Assembly: GCA_016295145.1 (NCBI GenBank)
Contig: JAEDLR010000001.1
Span: forward strand, 1-64,000
DNA: 64,000 bases
Reading direction: 5' to 3'
From: Oscillospiraceae bacterium
Lineage (GTDB): Bacteria; Bacillota; Clostridia; Oscillospirales; Ruminococcaceae
The notes under the pieces are model-generated. The model did no database searches. It was given only the letters and a program-made list of their open reading frames with translations, and had not been told where the DNA came from. This document shows positions 8,747 through 16,136 of this stretch, one piece after another (the stretch's first letter is position 1; each line of letters starts with the position of its first letter). A program made the translations under genes and the position numbers.

Positions 8747-9793
8747 TTATTCGATGATAACGCCTTCGTCGCCCTCAGCCAGTTCACCGAGAATATAGGC
8801 GTTCTCGCCTGCTGCCTTCAGTGCTGCAACGGCACGGTCGGCGTACTCCGGTGCAACGCTCACGATCATGCCGACACCCATGTTAAAGGTATTGAACATA
8901 TCGCGCTCCGGAATATTGCCGGTGCGTGCGATGAGATCGAAGATGGGCAATACCTGTACGGCACTGCGCGGGATTCTTGCAGTGATGCCGGAGGGCAGGC
9001 TGCGCGGAATATTCTCATAGAAGCCGCCGCCTGTGATGTGAGAGATCGCCTTGACCGGCACCTGCTCCAGCAGAGAAAGCACAGGCTTCACATAGATACG
9101 GGTGGGGGTGAGCAGGGTATCGCCCAGTGTACCGCCCAGGTCGGCAAACTGGTGGGCGAGGGTCTTTTCGTTGATATCAAAGACCTTTCTGACCAGGGAG
9201 AAGCCGTTGGAATGCACGCCGCTGGAGGCGATGGCGACCAAAACATCCCCTGCCTTTTGAGAATCGGGTTTGAGGATCTTCTTCTTATCCACAATACCCA
9301 CGGCAAATCCTGCCAGATCGTACTCATCTTCGGGGTAGAAGCCGGGCATTTCGGCGGTTTCGCCGCCGACCAGTGCAGCATCAGACTGCACACAGCCCTC
9401 TGCGATACCGGAAACGATATCCGCAATGCGTTCGGGGACATTTTTACCGCAGGCGATGTAATCGAGGAAGCACTGGGGCTTTGCGCCGCAGCAGATGATA
9501 TCATTGACGCACATGGCAACACAGTCGATACCGACGGTGTTGTGGCGATTCATGAGGAATGCCAGCTTCAGCTTGGTGCCGACGCCATCGGTGCCGGAGA
9601 CCAGAACAGGCTCCTCCATACCCTTGACATCCAGTGCAAACAAACCGCCAAAGCCGCCGATGCCTTCCAGCACGCCTTTGGTAGCGGTGCGGGCAACGTG
9701 CTGCTTCATCAACTCCACTGCGCGGTAGCCGGCGGTGACATCAACGCCTGCCTTCTTGTAGCTTTCGGAATAGCTGTTTTTTCCGTGTTCCAT
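8747..9793 (-). CDS. purM: Phosphoribosylformylglycinamidine cyclo-ligase (AIR synthetase)
   Basis: This 348-residue ATP-dependent enzyme closes FGAM to AIR. Family motifs are present: SYKKAGVDVTAG at the N-terminus, the VSGTDGVGTKLK nucleotide-binding segment near residue 63, AMCVNDIICCGAKP, the ALVGGETAEMPGFY loop, and ISHITGGGFYENIPR in the second domain. Length and start (GAAAGGATG before the ATG) are normal. It lies 39 bases after the purF-like gene and 21 bases before the purN ATG. Confidence 0.97.
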   Translation of the reverse strand: MEHGKNSYSESYKKAGVDVTAGYRAVELMKQHVARTATKGVLEGIGGFGGLFALDVKGMEEPVLVSGTDGVGTKLKLAFLMNRHNTVGIDCVAMCVNDIICCGAKPQCFLDYIACGKNVPERIADIVSGIAEGCVQSDAALVGGETAEMPGFYPEDEYDLAGFAVGIVDKKKILKPDSQKAGDVLVAIASSGVHSNGFSLVRKVFDINEKTLAHQFADLGGTLGDTLLTPTRIYVKPVLSLLEQVPVKAISHITGGGFYENIPRSLPSGITARIPRSAVQVLPIFDLIARTGNIPERDMFNTFNMGVGMIVSVAPEYADRAVAALKAAGENAYILGELAEGDEGVIIE

Positions 9794-9832
9794 TCCGTAA
9801 CATCCTTTCGTATGAATGATAGGGGAGAAGGA

Positions 9833-11284
9833 TCAATCTTCTCTGCCCGTCCAGCAGTAGGTGCAGAGCATATCGGGGTCGATGCCCACTGCTTTTTGCA
9901 CATCTGCCAGGAGATGATACTTGAGCGAGGTGAAATTGAGGCGTTTTGCGATCTCATCCACCATAGCCTGATAACGCTCGGTGCCATCGGTGCAGTACTC
10001 CTGCAAATAGCGGTCATCGCCGTCAAAATCGCGGATGACCTGTCTTGCGATCAGATCCATTTCCGATTTGGAGCGGGAGAAGTTCAGGTACTTGCAGCCG
10101 AACATACTGGGTGGGCTTGCCGAACGCACATGGACTTCTTTTGCGCCGTGATTGTAGAGAAAGTCCACGGTTTCGCGCATCTGGGTGCCGCGCACGATGG
10201 AATCATCGAGGAACAGCAGCTTTTTGTCGCGAATGAGATCCTCTACAGGAATCAGCTTCATCTTGGCGATGAGGTTGCGCAGAGACTGGTGCGCAGGCAT
10301 GAAGCTCCGGGGCCAAGTGGGGGTATACTTGATGAAGGGTCTTGCAAAGCGGATGCCGCTTTCGTTGGCATAGCCGATGGCGTGACCGTTGCCCGAATCG
10401 GGGATACCTGCCACATAGTCCACATCAATGCCCTGATCGCGTTTTGCAAGCAGCGCACCGCAGCGGTTGCGCATGATCTCCACATTGACGCCCTCATAGC
10501 AGGAAGTGGTATAGCCGTAATAGATCCACAAAAAGGCGCAGATCTTCATTTTCTTGTTCGGCTCCATGACCGTTTCACAGGAGTCGGGGGTCATAAATAC
10601 GATTTCGCCGGGGCCGAGGTCGCGCACATAGTGGTAGCCCAAATTCAGGTACGAGAACGATTCAAAGCAGGCACAGTATGCCGCAGGCGTATGTGCAAAC
10701 TCGTTTGCCTCGCGCTTACCGAGAATGATGGGGGTTCTGCCCATGAGATCACGGGCAGCATAGATGCCCTCGGCGGTCATCAGCAGCAAGGTCAGTGAGC
10801 CGTCGATCTTCGACTGGGCATAGCGGATGCCCTCGGGGATGGTATCGCACTGATTGATGAGTGCTGCGACCAGTTCCGTGTTATTGATGATGCTGCCGCT
10901 GGATTCGGTAAAATGGCTTGCGCCGTTTTGGAACACCTCGTCCACCAGTGCATCGACATTATTGATCCTGCCGACAATGGTCAGCGCATAGCTGCCAAGG
11001 TGGGAGCGGATCATCAGCGGCTGCGGCTCGGTATCGCTGATACAACCAATGCCCATGCAGGAGGATTCGTCGATGAAATCCTTGTAGTAGTCGTTGAAAT
11101 CGTTTTCAAACTTGGTACGGAAGGGTGCATTTTCGATGTTATGAATGGCCCGCAGGAAGCCTTTTTTCGGGTGATAAAGGGAAAGACCGCCGCGCCTTGC
11201 GCCCAGATGGGTGTGATAATCCGTACCAAAGAACAGATCCTCTACACAGTTTTTGCGAGAGGCAACACCAAACAGACCGCCCAT
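9833..11284 (-). CDS. PurF-family phosphoribosyltransferase lacking the cysteine nucleophile
   Basis: This 483-residue protein has the amidophosphoribosyltransferase layout: an Ntn glutaminase-like N-terminal half (HTHLGARRGGLSLY; LGSYALTIVGRIN) and a PRTase half with the PRPP loop LLFLDDSIVRGTQM and an RPFIKYTPTWPRSFMP stretch. The mature N-terminus of canonical PurF is a cysteine (MCG...), the nucleophile that hydrolyses glutamine. Here codon 2 is glycine (MGGLFGVASRK) and the nearest cysteine is residue 13. The protein may use free ammonia, pair with another glutaminase, or be regulatory. It overlaps no neighbour but ends 39 bases before purM and follows purC by one base. Confidence 0.88.
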   Translation of the reverse strand: MGGLFGVASRKNCVEDLFFGTDYHTHLGARRGGLSLYHPKKGFLRAIHNIENAPFRTKFENDFNDYYKDFIDESSCMGIGCISDTEPQPLMIRSHLGSYALTIVGRINNVDALVDEVFQNGASHFTESSGSIINNTELVAALINQCDTIPEGIRYAQSKIDGSLTLLLMTAEGIYAARDLMGRTPIILGKREANEFAHTPAAYCACFESFSYLNLGYHYVRDLGPGEIVFMTPDSCETVMEPNKKMKICAFLWIYYGYTTSCYEGVNVEIMRNRCGALLAKRDQGIDVDYVAGIPDSGNGHAIGYANESGIRFARPFIKYTPTWPRSFMPAHQSLRNLIAKMKLIPVEDLIRDKKLLFLDDSIVRGTQMRETVDFLYNHGAKEVHVRSASPPSMFGCKYLNFSRSKSEMDLIARQVIRDFDGDDRYLQEYCTDGTERYQAMVDEIAKRLNFTSLKYHLLADVQKAVGIDPDMLCTYCWTGRED

Positions 11285-11285
11285 A

Positions 11286-12005
11286 TTACGCCTCTCCCAT
11301 CAGACGCTTCATAATCTCCTGGTATGCTTCTTCCACACCGCCCATGTCTCTGCGGAAACGGTCTTTGTCGAGCTTCTCGTGGGTGGTAGAATCCCAGAAA
11401 CGGCAGGTATCGGGAGAAATCTCATCTGCCAGAATGATCTGATCGTGGAAGCGACCGAACTCGATCTTGAAGTCGATGAGGTCAATGTTCATCTTCTTGA
11501 AGAAATCGACCATAAAAGCGTTCACGGCAAACGCATACTTGGTGATTGTGTCGATCTCCTCTTTGGTGGCAAGGCCCAGGCCCAGTGCGTAATAATCGTT
11601 GATGAAGGGATCGCCCAGATCATCGTTTTTGTAGCTGAATTCCAGCGTGGGCTGCTTTAAGGGCGTACCCTCAGGAATACCCAGCTTCTTGGAGAAGCTG
11701 CCTGCTGCCACATTGCGCACGATCACCTCCAGCGGAACAATGGAAACCTTCTTGACGATGGTCTCGCGGTCGCTGATCTCCTCTACCAGGTGGGTGGGGA
11801 TGCCTGCCTGTTCAAGCAGCTTGAACATATAGTTGGTCATGCGGTTGTTGATGACACCCTTGCCGGCAATCGTACCCTTCTTCTCGCCGTTGAACGCGGT
11901 GGCGTCATCCTTGTAGTCCACGATGACCAGATCGGGGTCGTTGGTAGCGAATACACGCTTTGCCTTGCCTTCATAGAGCTGTTCTGCCTTGACGATGTTT
12001 TCCAT
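11286..12005 (-). CDS. purC: SAICAR synthetase
   Basis: This 239-residue ATP-dependent ligase couples aspartate to CAIR. Motifs include [18 protein letters not shown] at the N-terminus, the [18 protein letters not shown] phosphate-binding segment, [14 protein letters not shown] and the [12 protein letters not shown] metal-site region. The ATG at 12005 is preceded by GGAGG nine bases upstream; upstream in-frame codons would add a non-family leader. The stop sits one base before the ATG of the purF-like gene, so translation is probably coupled. Confidence 0.97.
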   Translation of the reverse strand: MENIVKAEQLYEGKAKRVFATNDPDLVIVDYKDDATAFNGEKKGTIAGKGVINNRMTNYMFKLLEQAGIPTHLVEEISDRETIVKKVSIVPLEVIVRNVAAGSFSKKLGIPEGTPLKQPTLEFSYKNDDLGDPFINDYYALGLGLATKEEIDTITKYAFAVNAFMVDFFKKMNIDLIDFKIEFGRFHDQIILADEISPDTCRFWDSTTHEKLDKDRFRRDMGGVEEAYQEIMKRLMGEA

Positions 12006-12084
12006 ACTAAGAAACCTCCACAAATTTATATGCTAATGGGTTACGAAAACAAAAGGAAGTAGGAGTGATATGCCGCAGATCTGC

Positions 12085-12582
12085 TTACAGTGCGGCAATC
12101 TGCTCCTGCAATGCGGCGTCTTTTTTCATCACGCCGTCGATCATGGACTGTTTTTTTGTCTTAAGCTTCGCGGCAAGATCTGCATCACTGACTGCAAGGA
12201 TCTGTACTGCGAGCAACGCGGCATTGGTCGCACCATTGATGCCGACAGTGGCTACGGGGACACCGGGGGGCATCATAACGGTTGCCAGCAGTGCGTCCAT
12301 GCCTTCCAGTGCTGCGGATTTCATGGGGATGCCAATGACAGGCAGAGTGGTATGCCCTGCAATCACACCTGCAAGATGTGCTGCCATACCTGCCGCGCAG
12401 ATAATCACACCAAAGCCGTTATCGGCAGCGGCAGACGCAAATTCTGCGGCAATTGCGGGAGTACGGTGGGCGCTCATCACACGCGCCTCTACGGGTACAC
12501 CGAACTGTTTCAGTTCGGTGATGGCAGATTTGACAACGGGAAAATCGCTGTCACTGCCCATGATGACTGCAACTTTTTTCAT
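12085..12582 (-). CDS. purE: N5-CAIR mutase
   Basis: This 165-residue class I PurE moves the carboxyl group of N5-CAIR to give CAIR. The signature VAVIMGSDSDFPV, the VMSAHRTP loop with its catalytic His, and GVIICAAGMAAHLAGVIAGH are intact. No purK lies next to it in this window, so N5-CAIR synthetase must be encoded elsewhere or a different route is used. Its ATG overlaps the stop of the WG-repeat gene by four bases. It is the first purine gene of the cluster. Confidence 0.97.
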   Translation of the reverse strand: MKKVAVIMGSDSDFPVVKSAITELKQFGVPVEARVMSAHRTPAIAAEFASAAADNGFGVIICAAGMAAHLAGVIAGHTTLPVIGIPMKSAALEGMDALLATVMMPPGVPVATVGINGATNAALLAVQILAVSDADLAAKLKTKKQSMIDGVMKKDAALQEQIAAL

Positions 12583-13640
12583 GGGGCAAAAAATCCTTTC
12601 TTTGGGGATTGAGAGGATGATGTCAAAGCCGCTGCCGCCGCAAGGTGTTGGGTGTGCGCGGCGGCGGACAGATCGGCTTGCATATCGGAAAAGGCGGTGT
12701 ATACGAAATCACCGTTCGCATTTTGCACAACGGTCAGCAGCATGGCTGTGGAAACGGCTCTTGACGCATCGTTCCCTGCGGTAATGGGGGAGTAGCGCAC
12801 CTGAATTTGTAGGCGATAAGCAGGCAGACCCTCGTTTTGCAGCAAAACGATGTGTTTGATAACTGCGCTTTGCAGACGGTAGCCGTTATAGCGTGAACTG
12901 ACCAATAGAGAGGACGGATTCTCACTGCCGATGACCGCATTGTCCAAGGGGGTATCGGAGGTGACAAACAGATAGCTGAGATAGTTTGCCGCCGCATTGC
13001 CCAAAGCCGTTGCGGTTTGAGGGGTATACAGCTTTTCCAGTGCAGAGCGGTTCAAATTGACTGTGAGCTTTCGCAGCCCCACCGAATGCTCGGAATAATG
13101 GGAACACAGCCGTAGCCCATCCGGTGCATATTCGGCAGTGATACGGCTGTTGCCCTGTGCCAGAGAAATGGTTGTGCCGTCGGCGGAGCAGCTATCCCAT
13201 GGGCCCATGGAGCAGAGCTGCCCGGCGGTATTGTAGAGATGATACTGCGGCGGATCGGTGCCGGCAAGCGTTGCCGCCCAAAGCTCCAAATCCCCCAGCG
13301 GATTGAAATCGGAGTACACAGGGGGCACCAGCGTATCGCCCTTATTGTCAATGATGCCGTATCGGCGGGTATCGCCTGCGCCGGATTTGGCAATGAGCAT
13401 GGTATCGTTCATCACACGCAGATTCGACCATTTCGGTTCGGTGATCTGTCTGCCGCTGTTGGTGCGTATGCCCCACAAGCCGTTTTCGATGTACAGCGAT
13501 ACTGCGCCGTTGCTGCCGCCCGTTTCGGGGATGGACGCATTGTTCTTCTTCCCTTGCATGGCAAGGGATACGATGGCAGAAGTCAAAATGAGAATGGCGG
13601 TGAGCAGCCCCAAAATCAGCAGTTTCATCTGGCGATTCAC
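12579..13640 (-). CDS. Membrane-anchored WG-repeat protein, unknown function
   Basis: The protein of about 353 residues has one N-terminal membrane anchor (LLILGLLTAILILTSAIVSLAM) and an extracytoplasmic region with at least two WG-type beta repeats (ENGLWGIRTNSGRQITEPKW and RYGIIDNKGDTLVPPVY). The rest has no catalytic motif that I recognise. A GTG at 13640 is taken as start (AAAGGA twelve bases before it); the ATG at 13628 is the alternative. The stop overlaps the purE start (ATGA), so it may be cotranscribed with the purine genes, though its sequence does not suggest a purine role. Confidence 0.72.
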   Translation of the reverse strand: MNRQMKLLILGLLTAILILTSAIVSLAMQGKKNNASIPETGGSNGAVSLYIENGLWGIRTNSGRQITEPKWSNLRVMNDTMLIAKSGAGDTRRYGIIDNKGDTLVPPVYSDFNPLGDLELWAATLAGTDPPQYHLYNTAGQLCSMGPWDSCSADGTTISLAQGNSRITAEYAPDGLRLCSHYSEHSVGLRKLTVNLNRSALEKLYTPQTATALGNAAANYLSYLFVTSDTPLDNAVIGSENPSSLLVSSRYNGYRLQSAVIKHIVLLQNEGLPAYRLQIQVRYSPITAGNDASRAVSTAMLLTVVQNANGDFVYTAFSDMQADLSAAAHTQHLAAAAALTSSSQSPKKGFFAP

Positions 13641-13671
13641 AGCGGCGACACATCCTTTCTCAAACGGTAGA

Positions 13672-14172
13672 TCATTGTGCTTTGCGCTCCTCCGGGTCAA
13701 TCAGTCTGCGCACGGCGGCAGAACGCATCACACCATAGTACAGCGGCAAACCGATCAGCACCACGGCGATCACTTCACCGGCTGCAACGCCCAGAAATGC
13801 CAATGCAAAGGGCATTTCATACAGCAGGCACAGCTGCGCACCGACGATCAGACCGTTGACAACTGCCGGTACGAACGCGGCGATCACGGGCTTTCGGATG
13901 CGGTACATCAGTACGGCGGCAATCACCGTCGCCAGCGTGCCGAACAGAATATCTGTGGGCATACCGCTGAACAGATTGGCAATCAGGCAGCCGATGGAAA
14001 GTGCGATACACCATCGCTTGCGGCAGCAGCAAAGCAGCATCAGTGCCTCTGCGATGCGCACCTGCACGGCACCATAGGAAAAGGGTGCCAACAGCACGGT
14101 AAGCGCGGCGTACACGGCAGCCACCAATCCGACTTGCGTAATGACTGCGACTGAGAACTTGGGGTTTGACAT
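13672..14172 (-). CDS. queT: QueT-family transporter (ECF S component, queuosine precursor)
   Basis: This 166-residue integral membrane protein has five or six hydrophobic helices and the family-typical segment APFSYGAVQVRIAEALMLL. QueT proteins are the substrate-binding S components of group II ECF transporters and import preQ1 or related queuosine precursors. The ATG at 14172 follows AGGAGG with ten bases of spacing. A preQ1-I-like aptamer overlaps that ribosome site, which supports both the family call and the substrate. The ECF energising module is not in this window. Confidence 0.88.
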   Translation of the reverse strand: MSNPKFSVAVITQVGLVAAVYAALTVLLAPFSYGAVQVRIAEALMLLCCCRKRWCIALSIGCLIANLFSGMPTDILFGTLATVIAAVLMYRIRKPVIAAFVPAVVNGLIVGAQLCLLYEMPFALAFLGVAAGEVIAVVLIGLPLYYGVMRSAAVRRLIDPEERKAQ

Positions 14173-14180
14173 AGCGAAAA

Positions 14181-14226
14181 CGCCTCCTTGTTTTTTTACG
14201 CTGGTTATCAAGAAAAAACAGCGTAG
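14181..14226 (-). promoter_or_regulatory. preQ1-I-like riboswitch controlling queT translation
   Basis: Read on the minus strand, a perfect 7-bp stem TACGCTG / CAGCGTA (14225-14219 with 14203-14197) encloses a 15-base loop. The A-rich tail AAAAAACAAGGAGG follows. The loop CTTG can pair with the tail CAAG, forming the second helix of the H-type pseudoknot, and a cytosine sits immediately before the 3' stem strand where preQ1-I aptamers place their ligand-pairing C. The CAAG overlaps the AGGAGG of queT, so ligand binding would hide the ribosome site. This is manual pattern matching; no covariance search was run. Confidence 0.75.
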
Positions 14227-14244
14227 TATTGCGATGCCGGAGCG

Positions 14245-15243
14245 TTATTGCTCCGCAATTGCATCCTTAGATGTTTCGGTGGGCTTATGGCAATTCTCCT
14301 CGGTTTCGCGCACGAGATAAATGGGACGATTCTTCACCTCAAGATAGGTTTTGGAAAGATACGTTCCCAGAATGCCTGTGCAGAACAGCTGCAAACCGCC
14401 CATGAAGAAGATCGAGCAGAGCAGTGTCGGGAAGCCCGTGACCTCCTCGCCGAAGGCCAGTGTTTTGATGATGGTGGCGATGATGATAATGACCGCGATG
14501 ACACAACTCAACAGCCCCAGGAATACGGAAATGGCAAGGGGTGCTGTGGAAAAACCAATGATGCCCTCGATGGAGTAGCGGAACAATCCCCAGAAACTCC
14601 ATGCAGTGGTGCCGGCGGCGCGCTCGACATTTTCATATTCCAGATACTTGACGCGGAAGCCTACCCACGAGAAAATACCCTTGGAGAAACGGTTATACTC
14701 GCTCATAGAAAGGACGGCATCCACCATCTGACGGGTCATAAAGCGAAAATCCTGGGCACCGTCTACGATCTCGGTCTGGGAGATTTTGTTCATGATGCGG
14801 TAGAACATTCTTGCAAACCACGAGCGGATTTTGGATTCACCCTTTCGGCTGACGCGGCGGGTGGTAGCACAGTCATATTCGCCGCTTGCAACCGCCTCAT
14901 ACATCGTTGGTAAAAACGCCGGCGGATGCTGCAAATCGGCATCCATCACCACGCAGTAATCGCCCTTGGCGTTTTGAAGGCCTGCATAAATGCCCGCCTC
15001 TTTGCCAAAGTTGCGCGAAAAGGAAATATACCGAACGCGTTGATCTTTTTGTGCCAACGCACGCAAATCACGCAGGGTATGGTCTTTGGAGCCGTCATCA
15101 ATAAACAGATACTCAAAGCGCAGTTGCGGATGTTTTTGTACCATCTCCGCTGAGATTTTCGTGATCTCCGCGTAAAAGAGTGGCAATACTTCTTCTTCGT
15201 TATAGCACGGTACAATGACCGAAATCAGGCTTGTCTGTTCCAA
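14245..15243 (-). CDS. GT2 glycosyltransferase, polyprenyl-phosphate type (GtrB/DPM1-like)
   Basis: The 332-residue protein probably moves a sugar from a nucleotide donor onto undecaprenyl phosphate. The GT-A domain starts ISVIVPCYNEEEVLP, has FIDDGSKDHTL, and the metal site VMDADLQHPP. Two C-terminal membrane helices (PLAISVFLGLLSCVIAVIIII and SIFFMGGLQLFCTGILGTYL) match the GtrB/YkoT class. A TTG start at 15243 is preferred because GGAGG lies nine bases before it, placing the conserved strand ten residues from the start. It is the first gene of the long minus-strand run. Confidence 0.88.
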   Translation of the reverse strand: MEQTSLISVIVPCYNEEEVLPLFYAEITKISAEMVQKHPQLRFEYLFIDDGSKDHTLRDLRALAQKDQRVRYISFSRNFGKEAGIYAGLQNAKGDYCVVMDADLQHPPAFLPTMYEAVASGEYDCATTRRVSRKGESKIRSWFARMFYRIMNKISQTEIVDGAQDFRFMTRQMVDAVLSMSEYNRFSKGIFSWVGFRVKYLEYENVERAAGTTAWSFWGLFRYSIEGIIGFSTAPLAISVFLGLLSCVIAVIIIIATIIKTLAFGEEVTGFPTLLCSIFFMGGLQLFCTGILGTYLSKTYLEVKNRPIYLVRETEENCHKPTETSKDAIAEQ

Positions 15244-15313
15244 AAGGGAATGCCTCCGTTTCCTGTGCGATTGGGCGTAGATTGCCGCATAACAGCATAA
15301 ACATACACAATAT

Positions 15314-15342
15314 ATGATACCATAACCACTGGAAAAATGCAA
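15314..15342 (-). promoter_or_regulatory. Sigma-A promoter upstream of the GT2 gene
   Basis: On the minus strand TTGCAT (15342-15337) and TATCAT (15319-15314) are separated by 17 bases. The site lies about 70 bases before the TTG start of the glycosyltransferase gene and is the only good promoter I see ahead of the queT/purine run. Confidence 0.65.
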
Positions 15343-15493
15343 GACCTAATGACGATTTTATCAAAAATTGCGGCTGATTTTCTGTTTTTGCCATTTTCAT
15401 GGCGATTGTTGTGCATTTTTTCAGTTTCGCATCAACAAGATAGGCACCGCCTCCATCACATGATTGCAGATTTCAGAGATAGCATAAAAATGC
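15343..15493. other. Spacer between divergent promoters, no gene seen
   Basis: This AT-rich stretch separates the minus-strand promoter of the GT2 gene from the plus-strand promoter at 15494. Apart from a small GCCAT/ATGGC hairpin I see no conserved structure or coding potential. Confidence 0.5.
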
Positions 15494-15522
15494 TTGACAG
15501 GTGATGCAGAATGTGCTACAAT
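15494..15522 (+). promoter_or_regulatory. Strong sigma-A promoter of the YbjN-like gene
   Basis: A perfect -35 TTGACA (15494-15499) is followed after 17 bases by TACAAT (15517-15522). The transcript would start about 45 bases before the ATG at 15574, which has GGAGAG upstream. Confidence 0.85.
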
Positions 15523-15573
15523 ACTTTATAGACGCCAACGGCGCGAACAACAATATGTGAGGAGAGATTCATT

Positions 15574-16047
15574 ATGGCAGAAGCAACACAGGCTGAAATT
15601 GCAAAGGCAAGACAGGAATATGATACTCTGTGCCGCGCTCTGGATGAGCGCGAGTGGCATTATGAAAAACATGACGAGGATCTGACGATCACCTGCGGTG
15701 TCAGTGGCGATGATATCCCCATGCGCCTCATTATCCGCATAATGCCTGAGCGCCAACTGGCACAGGTGCTTTCACCCCTGCCCTTTGACATTCCCGAGGA
15801 TAAGCGTGTAGATGTGGCAATGGCCACCACGATGATCAACGACAGATTGGCAAACGGCAGCTTTGATTTTGATCTGAGCACCGGCCGTACCGTATTTCGT
15901 CTGACCAGTGCATTTATGGGTTGTAACCTGAGCACTGAGGTGTACGACTACATGATCGGTGTTTCCGTTGCCACAGTGGATGAGTACAACGACAAGATTA
16001 TGATGCTGTGCAAGGGTATGATCGAATTGAGTGCATTTGCTGAGTAA
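15574..16047 (+). CDS. YbjN-like / secretion-chaperone-fold protein
   Basis: The 157-residue acidic soluble protein has the alternating strand pattern of YbjN-type (type III secretion chaperone-like) domains: a helical N-terminus (EIAKARQEYDTLCRALDE), central strands (LTITCGVSGDDIPMRLIIRI, FDFDLSTGRTVFRLTSAFMG) and a C-terminal helix. Such proteins are thought to bind partner proteins and have no known enzymatic activity. It is the only gene between a very strong promoter and a terminator-like hairpin, and the double-AAA+ protease gene starts 89 bases later, so it may be a cofactor or adaptor of that protease. That link is inferred from position only. Confidence 0.65.
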   Translation: MAEATQAEIAKARQEYDTLCRALDEREWHYEKHDEDLTITCGVSGDDIPMRLIIRIMPERQLAQVLSPLPFDIPEDKRVDVAMATTMINDRLANGSFDFDLSTGRTVFRLTSAFMGCNLSTEVYDYMIGVSVATVDEYNDKIMMLCKGMIELSAFAE

Positions 16048-16069
16048 TGACAGCACAGTAAGGAATCGG

Positions 16070-16103
16070 AAGCAGTCTGTTGTTTTGCGACAGGCTGCTT
16101 TTT
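16070..16103 (+). terminator. Terminator or attenuator between the YbjN-like gene and the AAA+ protease gene
   Basis: An 11-bp stem AAGCAGTCTGT / ACAGGCTGCTT (one G-T pair), loop of nine bases, is followed by TTT. It would end the short transcript, leaving the protease gene dependent on read-through or an internal promoter. Confidence 0.75.
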
Positions 16104-16136
16104 CCCTCGAATAACAAAAATAAGGAGAAAAATGCT

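Noticed and set aside
9038..10798. Long plus-strand open frame opposite purM and the purF-like gene
   Set aside because: It crosses two real genes and shows no recognisable domain.
12583..12640. Purine riboswitch or PurR box before purE
   Set aside because: purE starts inside the preceding gene and no aptamer-like structure is seen.
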